Shown piece after piece: positions 10,601 through 22,383 of a DNA stretch of 64,000 nucleotides. The stretch lies in assembly GCA_031771865.1 (NCBI GenBank), contig JASISA010000023.1, positions 248,001-312,000 on the forward strand, read 5' to 3'. The translations under genes were made by a program, and so were the position numbers. The notes under the pieces were generated by a model that was not told where the DNA came from, made no database searches, and saw only the letters and a list, made by a program, of their open reading frames with translations. This DNA comes from Nothophaeocryptopus gaeumannii (taxonomy: Eukaryota > Ascomycota > Dothideomycetes > Mycosphaerellales > Mycosphaerellaceae). Position 1 is the stretch's first letter. Every line of letters starts with the position of its first letter.

Positions 10601-13600
10601 AATCAAGGTATCAACAACATCGACATGATTGTTGCGGGCCGCGACATGGAGCTTAGAGGGTCAGCAATATCACACTTCTGGATGTTCGGGAATCAGACTC
10701 ACAGCGGTCATGCCATCTTGATCTGTCCAGGCCAGAGCTGATGTACCAAGTTTGTAGAGCAGGGTAGATATGACCTCGCTGGCTCCAATACCTGCAGCCA
10801 CATGAAGTGCTGACATCCCGAACACACTCAGGTCCTTCAAATCCGGTATCAGGTTCTGGAAGTCTTTGAGCCAGGCATTCCTGAGATCGGACTTCCGACC
10901 CCAAAAGCCTGGATCATCTTCGTAGAGCACCTGCGCAACATCAGGAAACCCTTGGCTGAGATGGCGGAAAAGATACTTGATCGGGTAGAAACAGGTCAGT
11001 CCAGAGGCTTGAGGTCGCGTTCCAGCCCTGTTATCCAGCTCATCGTCTTCGTTTGTAACCTCCACGGCTCCACTGTCATCCACAAGCCGTGCATCGAGGA
11101 TCGAGGAGCGTTCGATGCTTGTCGGACTGTTCATTGAGAAGCTTTCCGCATCCATTGAATTGTAGAAGCTCTTGATGTGCTCAAAACATCTCAATGCCAT
11201 GAGACCATGATGCCGCTTTTTGTCTGGATTGGAGAGATCTGAACCCGTCTCCCCATGGCAGGTTGTGGTGAGCCGGTCCTGAAATTCGGGGCTCGTAAAG
11301 GTGATTCTGTCCTTGTGTTCGTTCCATTGAGTGATTTCCACAATTGGGTAGCATTTTCGCACTAGCTCTGCAAGCCGACGTCGATCATCGATTTGTGTGA
11401 GGACGGACAGGTCAGCAAGCGTCGGCGGCTCGTAAGCTATTGTGAGAGTGCGCAGTAACTCTTCTATCTCCAGTGTCGCATCTTCGTTTCTACTGCGTAT
11501 CTATCCCTGGTCAGTCATATTGTGCATCCAATGACACTACTGGGCACTTACTCCATCCCAAGCATAGTCAATCAATTTGTTAATGGTTAAGAGCTCGATC
11601 TCTTTGACCTTCTTGCGAATTACCAGGTCACTGCTCGTAGTAGGAATCGATCCAAGCACGCTACAAAGTACGTCGATCCATTTCTCGTCTTCCGATCGCC
11701 TGTCAATGGCGTTGCGGACAACATACGCAAGACCGGGACTGTACTTCTTCGACGACTGAAGTTGATGCACTGCATCTCTCGCATGCAGTTGCCGGGCGTT
11801 CCGGATTTTGGCTCCATATTCGTTGACATTCTCCATGTCGACAAGCAGTATCGATGTGTCACTGAGGTATTTGCATATGTGAAAGTCGCTACGGCTTGTT
11901 ACAAGCACTCTCACTGCGCGAGCCGCTGGCGTTGCCTCCGGCGGCTGCCGTTGGAGTGAGGAAGCATGTTCTTGTAACTTCGATAGCAACATCGTTGTGG
12001 ACTCGCTCGACTCCAAGCAGTGGATGTTACTGACGACTATGTGAACACTGTTCACGATTGGGTCTTCCATAATGTCTTGTAGGCACTTCCAGAGATTGTC
12101 TACTGTGGCTGTTGCTGTGGCGCCAGAGTCAATCACAGTATGGAGTGCTCGATCGATGTCGTCCCCGGAAGAAGCCCGATAGCGGTGAGTAGGCACGAAC
12201 CATTTTGCGTGCTGAGCCAAAGACTCTTCCTGGTTGATAACTTGAGTGATCAGACTTTTGAGAACGTCTTCTGCCGTACAACATCCAGTGGACCAGTCGC
12301 AGAGGAAATACGCCAGGAGGTTTTCGTTCCGCTCTGAAGCAGCGTCCGTTTGCTGCTCGCTCATTGCGGCTCGTTCTAACAGCTGGATTGCTGCAAGACA
12401 GGCATTGGTTTTGCCTAGCCCTGGTGCGCCCTTCAACCATAGATATGCAGGTCTCACGGAGATATTGCTGCCACTTTTCGACCAATTACGATATGAGGTT
12501 TCGGAGATTAGCCATGAGGCCACTGGAAGTTGCTTGATCCTCGAACGATACTTCAGCCGCATATCGACGCCTTCGAGAGACTGCCTGACTTGATTGACAT
12601 ATCGTTGTGTCAGGAGCTTTTGTCCAAGGTGCATAGTGCGTCTTCGAGCGTTCCTCTTGGCAGTCTTGACCATCTCCACAAGAGCGCGCTTTACAGGAAG
12701 GAATTTGGGTGACTCAACACTCTCGAACTTGATGAGATCGCTGTGACCTGCAGTCAGACCGACACTGTGTGATCCTTGTAGGACAGCAGATTTCATGTCC
12801 ACGAAGTGCTAGATATCATTAGCCGTGTTGTGTTCCTGAAGTTTTTGAACTGACCGTGCTGGCTCCAAAGGCTGATAGTCCCGCATCCATGAGCTTCGAC
12901 GTTCCCAATTTGAAGAACTTGTGTTGAAGAAGGGCAGGAAGGCTCTGCGTAATCCTTTCAGAGTAGGAAACGTCTGTCGTCACCTGTTCCCAGGCACAGA
13001 ACAAGTCAATCGGTGGTACAAGCTTATTGCTTATCTCCATGAAGTCGTCGGTCACTTCGTCGAGAACGTCGTTCTTCTCCGTCTTCATGAATTGAAGCAA
13101 CGAATCGTAAGCCTCTTCACCGAAGACGGAGCTATACAGCAGAGCTATCTTTGCCATATCTGAACCTCGAAAAGGAACTCCAAAGAAGGCGCAGCCCATT
13201 GTACAGGTGACAATGGCTTCGAACTCCTTCTTCGCTCTGGCCATGCAGAGGGTCTGGATCCGTTAGCTCACGCTCGGAATGCTCGCGACTAGTCCTACCT
13301 TTGCGATCACAACACCTCCCATGCTATGGCCGATGATGATCAGCGGTCGCGTGACTTCAGTACCTTGCTGGAACGTGTCATTATGAGAAGCGAAAGCCGC
13401 CCTAGATTTCCCATACCTTTCTCTTCTCGCTCAGATCGTCCAGTAGCCAGGTACAAATGCTCTTCATCGTGGCCCTCACCTTCCGAGGGCCTCTCCAGGC
13501 AGAGGCATAGTCATAGAGCATGATACGGGACTTAGGAAACAGCCCAGGAAGTCCATCCGCGTCTCTGATCCAGTTGAATTGTCTCCGGTGTCGTCCGGTA

Positions 13601-13683
13601 TTGGTGGGTGGAACAGAACCATTCGACGGTCCTCCAGACCGTCCAGCAGGCTGGTAAACAAGTAAATCAAGTAAATATCGCAC
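7611..13683 (-). CDS. NLR-like protein: alpha/beta-hydrolase, NACHT, ankyrin repeats, C-terminal coiled coil
   Basis: Seven exons in one frame, about 1923 residues: 13683(?)-13417, 13367-13299, 13253-12855, 12808-11552, 11500-10703, 10651-9088 and 9028-7611. The introns are 45-59 bp. The N-terminal part is a lipase-like alpha/beta-hydrolase domain with an intact nucleophile elbow IIIGHSMGG (Ser near residue 104). A NACHT-type NTPase follows, with Walker A GAPGLGKT (about 372-379), a degenerate Walker B (HIVVSNIHCLE) and RVLVTSRSD as a sensor-like strand. About nine ankyrin repeats span roughly residues 905-1440. A highly charged coiled coil (about 1450-1700) and a Ser/Pro-rich tail complete it. 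Such fungal NOD-like receptors act in non-self recognition and regulated cell death. The beginning of the hydrolase domain, normally with a VHGL-type oxyanion motif, is not visible. Upstream DNA is AT-rich and then LINE, so the 5' end is probably lost or displaced. Confidence 0.85.
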
Positions 13684-13849
13684 AGACTAGTTACTTACTT
13701 GCTCCGGCGCATGTGATTTGCTTACTTTAAATAGCTGGTAAGTGAATAGTTGCTTGAAATACTTGATTTGATTTGCTCGCTAGCGCTAGCCGTAATTAGC
13801 ATATTAACCCCGAACTAGTAAGTAAACTATAGTTATTCGCTAAAAAAAA
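13684..13849. other. AT-rich junction between the NLR-like gene and the LINE
   Basis: A low-complexity stretch with repeated ACTTACTT and TAAGTAA words. It contains no recognisable coding sequence for the missing hydrolase N-terminus. It may be the leading end of the inserted element or decayed promoter sequence. Confidence 0.4.
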
Positions 13850-16800
13850 CGAATTTGGGGAGGCGGCATTACCAAAACCTCAGAACATACGGAACCTATC
13901 AAGGCAATACACGCATCCAAAGCACGGCTACACGCCGCTGTTCGCGGGTGCGCAGTCAGCGCTCGAAAATACTGATTCTCAGCATCAGAAGAAGAGAATT
14001 CTCTGCCAAGCATGGCCAGTGCACAAGGCTGTGCTGCCTCAGGCACAGACAACGGACTAGAGCCATTTCAAGAGGTTACTGAAGAAACTACTACAGGCAG
14101 AGATACAGGGAGTATCAATCTAGCTTCCTACCCAACCTCCCAAGAGAAGGGGTATAGAGAGAAGAACGCAGCAGTAAACAAGAACCAGCAGGGTCCCCTC
14201 TCACCTTGGGAGGCCCTGAAAGAGATTCAGAATGAGGCAGCTGAACTGATGCATTAGAGTCAACACTCCTCCCTCCAACTAGAGAGGGCAATCCAGATGA
14301 TTCTGGATATGATTCACTCAACTGCAGCGCGGACCACGAAGCGCACCAACTAGGAAGCCACTCTGGAATCTATCCAACGGAGTATTACACAGATTCAGAA
14401 GAAGATAGAGCAGAGTCCAGGACCAAAGACAACCTGGGCTACAGTCGCAGCCCAACAGCCAGCCCAGCTGTCTAGCATCAAAGCACAAAGAGCTGCGTGC
14501 TCCCTCAAGATTCACGTAGACAACGAAGCGACTAGGGCTGAGCTTAAGGGATGCTGAAGCTACCCGGATTGTTTCGCGTTTTACTGCAGAAGGAGGGAAC
14601 TGGGCACATGTAGTCGCAGTTAAGAAGGTCCCCGATGGACTAGTTCTCACGACTACGGACCCTGCAGCAAGGAACCGAATGGCGGCAGACACCCAAGGCC
14701 TAGGCAAGGTCTTGAAGGAGGCAAGAATAGCACAGAAAACCTTCCCAGTCAAGTCCACTTTGTTACAGTTGCAGGAAACGACCCTACTACACAGCGGATC
14801 CAGTCAATTGAGGAAGACAACAAGCGGCTAATACCCGGAATCCAAGTACAGAATGCCTGGTGGAAGGGCCAGAAAGCTATAGCAACGGGAACAAAGAAAC
14901 AGAGCACTCTAGTAGTCGAACTGAAGACGGTGGAAGCTGCCAGAGCTGCGGTAGAGAAGGGCATTATCATCTCCGGAGTGCTCCACGACACTGAAGAATG
15001 GGACCACCAATGGACAATAACACAGTGCTTCAACTGCCAAAGATATGGCCATATCGGCACAAGGTGCACAAACGGTACGGTGTGTGCAAGGTGTGGAGGA
15101 AGCCATAACATAAGAGAATGTGCGCACGAGAAGCTTGCAGAGGCAGACCGATTAAAGCACAGTAAATGCGGAAATTGCAGTCAGAACTACCCAGCTTGGC
15201 ACTATATGTGCTCAAAGAGACAAGCAATCAGGACAAGATTCAGAGCATGAAGAAGATAGGGGCGAGCTACATGGCTAAGCTAACCTACAGTACTCCTAGC
15301 TCTACTTCTCCTCTGCCTTCCCCTCCTCTACAGCAAGGAGCGAATGGGGAGGAGAGGACCAAACAGCTACCCGGACAAGCCGCGAATATGTCCCAGGCAG
15401 GAGGCCAATAGGAACAGCAGTAGAGAAGCGAACACTACAGAGGTTTGGGAGGCCAGTTGGGGCGGTGAACAGGGCTAAGACCATTGTACCGGAGCAAGGA
15501 CAAGGGTCAATCCGACGAGCAATACAGCGGGATCAACCACCAGCTAGTACCCAATGAACACACAACCGACACTAAGTATACTGCAGGCAAACGTACGGAA
15601 ATCACAGGCTACCTACCGGCAGCTACTCGATGACAGCTAGAAAGACATTCTCGCTATCCAGGAGCCATACACTAACCCAAGCAATGGAAGAACAGTCACA
15701 CATCCGAAGTACTATACTGTTGCAGGGGAAGACAAAGACAGGAGAGTCGTATTCTACGTCCATAAGAAGTACAGCCTATCCGAATGGTCGCACCGGATTA
15801 TGAGTAATCAGAAGATCCTAATCTCACTACAAACGACAATAGGAACTGTACACCTCCATAACATCTATAACTGGGATGCGAGGCTTACAGTGGAGGAGCT
15901 TTTAGAAGGTATTGAGGAACCGGGAGAACACGTTCTAGTTGGAGACTTCAATCTTCACCACCGTTGGTGGGGAGGACCGTTAGTACCACAGGAGGATCTT
16001 AGAGCAAGAGAGCTACGAGAGGCGTGTCGAGACACGCTATACCTAGCGACACCCCTAGGCCTTGCTACCTGGAGAAAGACACCACAGTCCCAAACTGGGA
16101 CGACGATAGACCTTACTCTTGCAACAGAGGAGATATTAAAGAGGATAACAGCATGTTAGCCAGGCAAGGAAGACATTGACTCTGATCATATCAGCATAGA
16201 GACAACTATTAACATAGGGATACAGGAGGAGACGAGAACAAGATGGATGTGGAAGGACACTAACTGGGAGGAGTTCAGAGAGACGCTCTAAAAGCTCCTA
16301 CCTACAGCCGAAGGGATAACAACAAAGGAGGATATAGATAGCACCGTGAGTGATCTCAGCAATGCTCTACAGGAGACAAGGGACCTTGTTGTCCGGCGTA
16401 AAACATATCGGCCGCCAGATCCAAGGAGTGTGCCGGTGGTACTACATGCGATTCAGGAGGCTCGGCAGGCAAGACGGCATGCACAATGGACAGGGAGCGA
16501 GGAGCACTGGAAGGAGTGGAGGGCACGAAACCAGGAGAAAAAGAGAACTATCCAGACAGAGAAAAGGAAACAGTGGAGGACCGCGGTTCACAAACCGCTA
16601 GCGAGCCACAGGGAATGTGGAAGCTGGCTAAGTGGGCAAGAACAGCGATAGCCCTATTCGACCTCCCCAGATGCCTACACTAACACACAATAACGATCAG
16701 TTCACGACGGACAGTGCGAAAACAGAGATCCTACGGACAGCCCTTTTCCCAATGCCAGAGCCCGCAGACACATCAGATATCGAGAGCATCACATACCCAG

Positions 16801-19023
16801 AACCTGTCAATATAGCATGCGAAATTACAGAAGAGGAGGTACGAAAAGTAGTCCAAAGACTGCCGAACGACAAGGCTCCCGGCCTCGACGAGATACCAAA
16901 CAGATGCATTAAGAAGTGCCTAGCTCAGCTACTCCCTATCCTCCAACGCATCTTCCAACAGTGTGTTTCAATTGGCTACCACCCAGCCCAGTTTCGAAAG
17001 CTAGGACGATTATGCTACAGAAGGCGGGTAAAGACTCATCTACTCCAAAGGGATGGAGGCCTATTGCCCTTCTATCGTGCATTGGCAAGATACTAGAAGC
17101 AATAGTTGCACGGAAAATAGGACAGGCTGTACGGGAACATAAGTTGCTTCCTCAAAACCAAATGGCGCAAGCGGGTAGATCGACCGGAGACGCACTACGG
17201 TACATCCTTCAAAGCGTTCAGACTGCGTGGAAGAAAGGCAAGGTGGCCTCGGTGTTATCACTTGACATGACAGGAGCGTTTGACAAAGTCAATCACGAAC
17301 GGTTAATCCACAACCTACGGTGCAGGAGGATTCCATACTGGATTACAGCTTTTGTAGCGTCATTCCTGAAGGACAGAGAGACAACAATCGCTATCCCCGG
17401 ATACGAGTCACCGGCAGCACGAGTGGCATGCGGAATCCTACAAGGAAGCACCATCTCACCTATCCTGTTCCTCTTCTTTACAGCCTCCCTCCTAGAAGGA
17501 ATGGAATACACCGAAGCAGTTGGGTTTGCAGATGATACATACCTCATTGCAGTGTCAAATTCGACAAGAGGTACATGCGAGGCACTAGAAAAGGACCACA
17601 ACAGCTGTCTACAATGGGCCTCAAGACATGGAGCTAAGTTCGCCCTGAGAAATACAAAGTCATGCACTTTACAAGGGGCACAAGGAGCACATCCGAATCC
17701 CAGAGAACACCCAACATCCCGTCGCTCCAGAGTGGCCCAGAGGACACAATGAGGGTCCTAGGAGTAATCGTTGATAAGAGACTCAAGTGGCACGCATAGA
17801 TAGAGAATACCCTTACAAAAGCAAAACGGCTAGAAGCTGCACTACGACGGATTACTGCTGCTACGTGGGGCGCCACGGTAGAGACAGCCCGTAAGCTATA
17901 TATCTCAATGATTAGGCCAGCAGTAATGCACGGGAGCGAGGTATGGATGGCAGGAAAGGAGACTGGAATCTCAAAAATGCTCCAACAAAAGCTACGGGTA
18001 ATGCAGAATAGATTCCTACGGATAATCCTTGGGGCCTACTGAGCTACACTAACGCGACTGTTACACAAAGAACTCCAGATCGAAGACATTACCGAGTATG
18101 GGAAGAGAACTGCTAGAAGCTGCAATGGCTGCGCAGAGGCAGAGGCCGGATATACACCAGGCCATGCAAGAGCTGAAGGGCGGATCCTACTAAAGTGCGA
18201 ACAACTTGGGGCATATAGCAGACGCCTGAGAAAACCATACAGCTCGCCACTAGAGCAGACAGACGAGCAGGCTACTATCCTACGGTCCCAGCTCTCTCAC
18301 ATAGACAGAGCAGATCCAAAGAAGACTCGGAAAGCAACATGGACTATCCTCCAGGGCCAGTATGAGCGGGACGAGTCACAGAAGTGGGACAATGCTAGGC
18401 GCGAAGGAATCCTCCACTCGCGTTCAGGACTCCATGGAACACCAATACCCAGGAGCTTTATCGAGGGCTTAGCAAAGCCCAGGCCGCGATAGTGTTCCAG
18501 ATACGGTCAGAGACAATTGGCCTTCCTCACTTCCTCCACAAGGTTGGGGTGCCCGACACTAGCCCCTACTGCGAATGTGGAGATAGAGGGACAGCTCGAC
18601 ACTACCTTGCCTACTGTACAAACATGCGAGAGAGTAGAAGGAACTCATCTTAGCCACTAGATGCCAGGACGCGAGAAGATGGCTTACTGAGTTTCTAGAC
18701 AAACCGCAGCGTGGGCAATAAGGCATCTCCCCATAGGACAATTCGAGTGGACCCTCAAACATCTCCCAGAGCAGGCCGGAGATCTCGAACCCAAGTAAGG
18801 AGGATGATGTTGACTCTAGCGTGTCAGCCAGCTGCCTACGGGCAAACATATTGGTTCTATAGTACCTAAGATGCAGTAGGGTGTAAGGCATAACAGAGAA
18901 GGGAGGAAGTTTTACGCTGTAGGCACTTTCTACAGGGTTTTCTTTTACAACATGTAGATATGCTAGAAGGGGCACGGCCTGTAGCTAGCTCGAATACATT
19001 TATTATTATTATTATTATTATTA
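13850..19023 (+). mobile_element. Degraded non-LTR retrotransposon (LINE, Tad1-like)
   Basis: In order on the plus strand there is an ORF1-like region with three zinc knuckles (about 15026-15210; CFNCQRYGHIGTRC, CARCGGSHNIREC and CGNCSQNYPAWHYMC). An AP-endonuclease domain follows (about 15560-16200; AIQEPY, VGDFNLHH and SDHIS), then a reverse transcriptase (about 16840-17650). The reverse transcriptase contains KAPGLDEIP, LSLDMTGAFD and the catalytic FADD box at 17525-17536. The copy is inactive: many in-frame TAG/TAA codons (for example 14256-14258 and in the endonuclease near 15638) and a frameshift near 16998 inside the reverse transcriptase. The 3' end carries a (TTA)n tail at about 18998-19023, typical of LINEs. 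The exact 5' end and target duplication are not resolved. Confidence 0.85.
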
Positions 19024-19377
19024 GAACTAATAGTCTAGCTTCTTATACCCCTAAATACGCTTAATCTAATTGCTATAGTCGCCGTTATCTTCTTTCATAA
19101 GTCCCTTATCCTCTTACGCTTACGCTTACGATAGGGCTTATAATTAATCTTACGTTACTTATACCTCTTAATTATACTCTTACTAACGAAGACGACGATA
19201 GTCTTCTATTTATCTTTACGTTATATTACCTCGCGTACTCGATAGTTATACTAAACCTCTTATAGTAGTAGTACTACGGCGTAGAGTAGGTATAACTAGA
19301 GGCCGCTTATCTAGCAATTACTATATAAGTATAATCTTTAAGCCCTTCTTCTTACTTTTATACTAATCGTCTAGTAT
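19024..19377. repeat. RIP-mutated repeat, left part
   Basis: About 350 bp that are rich in TpA, CTA, TAG and TAT words and almost free of CpA and TpG. This is the expected product of repeat-induced point mutation (CpA to TpA on both strands). No reading frame survives and the original element cannot be named. It is continuous in character with 19755-20410, from which it is separated only by the solo LTR. Confidence 0.75.
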
Positions 19378-19382
19378 TAAGA
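19378..19382 (+). repeat. Target-site duplication, left copy (TAAGA)
   Basis: The five bases TAAGA directly precede the TGTTACG end of the solo LTR and are repeated exactly at 19750-19754 after its CGTAACA end. A 5-bp duplication is what an LTR-retrotransposon integrase makes. Confidence 0.85.
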
Positions 19383-19749
19383 TGTTACGGACCGAATCTG
19401 CAGGACGCAGAATCAAGGACATGGAACCATGCAAGAATGACGCCAGAAGTCACGTGTCTGACCACAGTCTGGGACCTCTGGTCAAACACGTGAGGTTTGG
19501 CGACCGACAGACCGCCCGACCGGTCAGTTGGTCGAACGGTCAAACTCGCTGCCAAGAGCAAGCGAGACCACCAAGTATATAGCAACGATGGTTGACTAGC
19601 AATCATCGTGTTCAACTCATGTTACAATCTCACTGATTGGAATAAGCCAAGACTTCCTTCACTTCGTTCCACTTGCCGACGCATTCTCCAAAGAAGCCAT
19701 TCCACGTGATTAAGCGAGTCACCTGACAAGCGAGATACCGTGCGTAACA
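19383..19749 (+). mobile_element. Solo LTR of an LTR retrotransposon
   Basis: A 367-bp element that begins TGTTACG and ends CGTAACA, a perfect 7-bp terminal inverted repeat with the canonical TG...CA ends, flanked by TAAGA on both sides. A TATA-like AGTATATAG at about 19575 fits an LTR promoter. Base composition is ordinary, unlike the RIP-mutated DNA on either side. A solo LTR normally results from recombination between the two LTRs of a full element. The family (Copia or Gypsy) cannot be assigned. Orientation is not certain. Confidence 0.88.
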
Positions 19750-19754
19750 TAAGA
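19750..19754 (+). repeat. Target-site duplication, right copy (TAAGA)
   Basis: An exact repeat of 19378-19382, directly following the CGTAACA end of the solo LTR. Confidence 0.85.
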
Positions 19755-20410
19755 GGCCGTTATAGAAGTTATCCGTTCCTTCGTTTACTACGTTAGATAT
19801 ATAGACGTCCTTCTTCTACTAACGCTTATAGGTAGCCTCTAGTCTATAATAGTCTATATCGTAGTTATCGTCCGGATTATTAAAATAGAACTAATTGTTA
19901 GCCTAGTCTTCGAACTACTAGAAGTAGAAGTTACTATATAAGCGACGCGCTTAGGGATTCGACTTAATACTTAGCTACCTATTACTATAGTAAAGGACGG
20001 AATATAAGGTATAGTAGTACTCGACTTACTTACGCTCTTACTTAGCGTCTACGTCCTTATTGTCCTCGTTAACCTCCTCCCTATCGTCCGCGCTAGGCTT
20101 ACGTATACCATTTAGTAGCTAATTGTCCAATTGCGACTACTATTTACTAGGCTCTTTATACTCTTTAGGCTCCTTATTTTACTACTTCTACCGCTTTTTG
20201 TTTACGCGCTGAGCTATAGCGCTTTCTTCGTTCTCTCGAGCTTTGCGAGAGGCCTAAGTTTTACGCTTCGGGGCTATTATTAATAGTAGTAACGACGTGT
20301 AGAGAACGCGTATTAGGCTTAGTAGTAACCCTTAGTAATACCTCCGAGGTTGGTTTAGTCTTGTAGAGTGAGAAAACACGCGTAGAACGATATATCACTA
20401 ACTATTATTA
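19755..20410. repeat. RIP-mutated repeat, right part
   Basis: This has the same TpA-rich, CpA/TpG-poor composition as 19024-19377, with stop codons in all frames. On the minus strand, short runs of charged residues broken by many TAG/TAA codons suggest a former coding sequence, but I do not recognise it. The signature fades at about 20410, where ordinary base composition resumes. Confidence 0.7.
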
Positions 20411-20450
20411 CAAGGTAGTGGAGGATTCGGAAAAAGCCGAGTGGGCGCGC

Positions 20451-20990
20451 CTACTTGCAAAGCACAGTAGACACAGCTGGGCTGCTGGTGAACCCTTCGT
20501 ATTCGAAGCTGCGCTCACGTCGGCATTTTGCGGTCATCGTCCGCACATGTTCAACGAAAGCCATAAAGTTTTCGAACGGTACTTGCTGAGACCCGCACAT
20601 CACTTCTGGGTAATTTGCGAGAGCGTGCTCTTGCAGTGCCCATAGCCTGCGGACTGCGCTGCCTTCTGCCTTCCACCAAAACCTGGCTATGTTCGATCTA
20701 GGCTGGCGCATGAGCCAATTATCTGACAGGAGTCGCATGGCCGAATCGCTTTTCCCATATGCCGGACCCAGCCAGATCATGCATGACGTTACTCGCAGAC
20801 TTGTAGATCTCAGCCATGAGACCAACCTGGTGTGTGTGAAGCGGCCACGTATTGATGTGGCAGCGTATGTGACCAGTACCATTGTCCGGGAGAGCGATAA
20901 CTAGGCGGATCTCATTGCAGTGCTTGTTCAACGCCTGACACTCGAAAGAAACCCGCTGAGCGTTGTGGCATGGCAAGGCTGAATAATGCC
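20451..20990 (-). pseudogene. HET-domain gene relic
   Basis: The minus strand reads as part of a heterokaryon-incompatibility (HET) domain. In one frame HQVGLMAEIYKSAS is seen. After a shift of frame it continues as MIWLGPAYGKSDSAMRLL, and then RLWALQEHALANYPEVMCGSQQVPFENF. These are the usual HET blocks (QV.LM..IY..A..V.iWLG, then the W..QE segment). The shift lies at a direct duplication CATGCATG (about 20784-20791); removing one 4-bp unit would keep the frame. The upstream YALSYxWG and DAICINQ blocks are degenerate. HET proteins trigger cell death on contact with incompatible strains; this copy is broken and lies beside repeat DNA. Confidence 0.65.
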
Positions 20991-21240
20991 GCGCCGGCTC
21001 CACGGACTATCTCTGTATGCATTTGTTGAGGGCACCGGAGCACACAGGATGGTAACTAGTCGTAGGAGTTCGGTTGCACTCGGCGAATCGTCAGTGCTAT
21101 ATGAAATCCAAGCTCGAGATGTGTACGCTCGTAGCCGCCATAGCTATCCTCATCATGAGCGGCCTCTTGGCCAGGTAAGGCGCAGCCGGAGAGCTGCGCA
21201 AGGCTGACTAGCCTTTGAAATCCATGAGACCCTTCTCATC

Positions 21241-21453
21241 CTATCCTGCGACGATTTTGATGTCTGCACTTGGCCACAGTAGACCGAGAAGGCCGTGGTG
21301 TGCGTTGGATGCGTTGTAAGTAGCCGCGAATAGACTGAGAAGGTGAATGTTCTCACGGGCAAAGACGTGCCAAGACTCTGGTCTGAGGCCTTCAACGGAC
21401 CTCAGTCCGCTTTGGCTTGCTTCCCACTTCCTTTGCTTTCTCCCTCTCTCCAA
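21241..21453 (-). pseudogene. Fragment of another HET-type protein segment
   Basis: The frame contains LLSLFAATYNASNAHHGLLGLLWPSADIKIV in two adjoining pieces. This resembles the segment (RD..fGLLGL...I..DYS) that normally follows the HET domain. Here it lies 5' of the HET piece on the same strand, so either two genes have decayed or the locus is rearranged. It ends at an in-frame TAG after IKIVAG. No complete gene can be built. Confidence 0.4.
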
Positions 21454-21879
21454 CCTGTCTTCATCGCCATCACTTCAATTTTACGAACGGTGGATCCATC
21501 AAGCTTGCAATCCTACGACTACCTTTATCCTTCCACGGTTATCACCTGGATCCTATACCACTGGCACTATTGACTTTAAAGCTTCGATCAGACGCCCCGA
21601 AGTTCTCCTCTGCAAAGATCTCCTGCAGTCCTCGACAGGGCAATGGTCTCATTATGAGCCTCTTAAGGCTACGATAGACAAGCAGCGAAAGCGTGGAGCT
21701 CATGCGTGGCTGATGGGATCAAACTGAAGCTAATGCACGTCTGAGGTACCCCGATTCCACCTACTGAGCAGTCTCGCGCGGGCTGAGTAGTCTCCTTCAC
21801 GCTTGATGTTCATATAAACAACGTGCACGAACACTTACGGGCTTCTAAACTGCAGTTACAGTGCCAGTGTCGTTGTATC

Positions 21880-22383
21880 ATGGGTTCTGATCGTGAGCTA
21901 TTTGAGGCTTTTTGAGCTTGCTTGTGGCGACTAACTATCAAACAGGAACGGGGCTAAGCAATGACACTGCATCTTCTGGCAACATGCATAGGCAAAACGC
22001 AGACTCAAAGCCTGCGGAACGGGCTAACGACAGGTGCATCTCTCTTAAACAAAATGCTCTCTGCCAACTTCAATCAGCCGAATTCCTGACCCATCAACAG
22101 TTTCAACCTCACAAAACAATCCACGCCATCTATTGCACCCAAGAACGATCAGCCTACCCAAAGTTTTGGAGTGTCTGAGGAAGGCAGAATCGTGATCAAG
22201 GATCTTAAAGGCCATAAGTTCGAGAACATCATGGCGAACGGCACAGGTACGGTTGTGGCAGGGGACATGACCGCAGCTGAAGCGAAAGCGATCTTCGGTG
22301 ACAGTTGGGATCCTACCAAATCCAGGCACATAAGCACTCTGGAAGCAGCCCAGGAGTTCAAAAATGACAGAAAAAGAACCTAG
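21880..22383 (+). CDS. Small charged hypothetical protein (three exons)
   Basis: Three exons join in one frame: 21880-21892 (a 13-bp micro-exon with the start codon), 21946-22033 and 22101-22383, giving 127 residues. The introns are 53 and 67 bp, with good GTGAGC/GTGCAT donors, CTAAC and CTGAC branch sites and AACAG acceptors. The clean splicing of every frame break supports a real gene. The N-terminal half is polar and low-complexity (Asn, Ser, Lys, Gln). The second half reads GRIVIKDLKGHKFEN, then GDMTAAEAKAIFG and a Lys/Arg-rich end. There is no signal peptide or membrane segment. I do not recognise a family. The GDM..E.A..F pattern recurs in the next small gene at 22950-23326. Confidence 0.6.

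Noticed and set aside
19383..19582. 66-residue frame inside the LTR
   Set aside because: It lies wholly inside a non-coding LTR defined by terminal repeats and target duplication.
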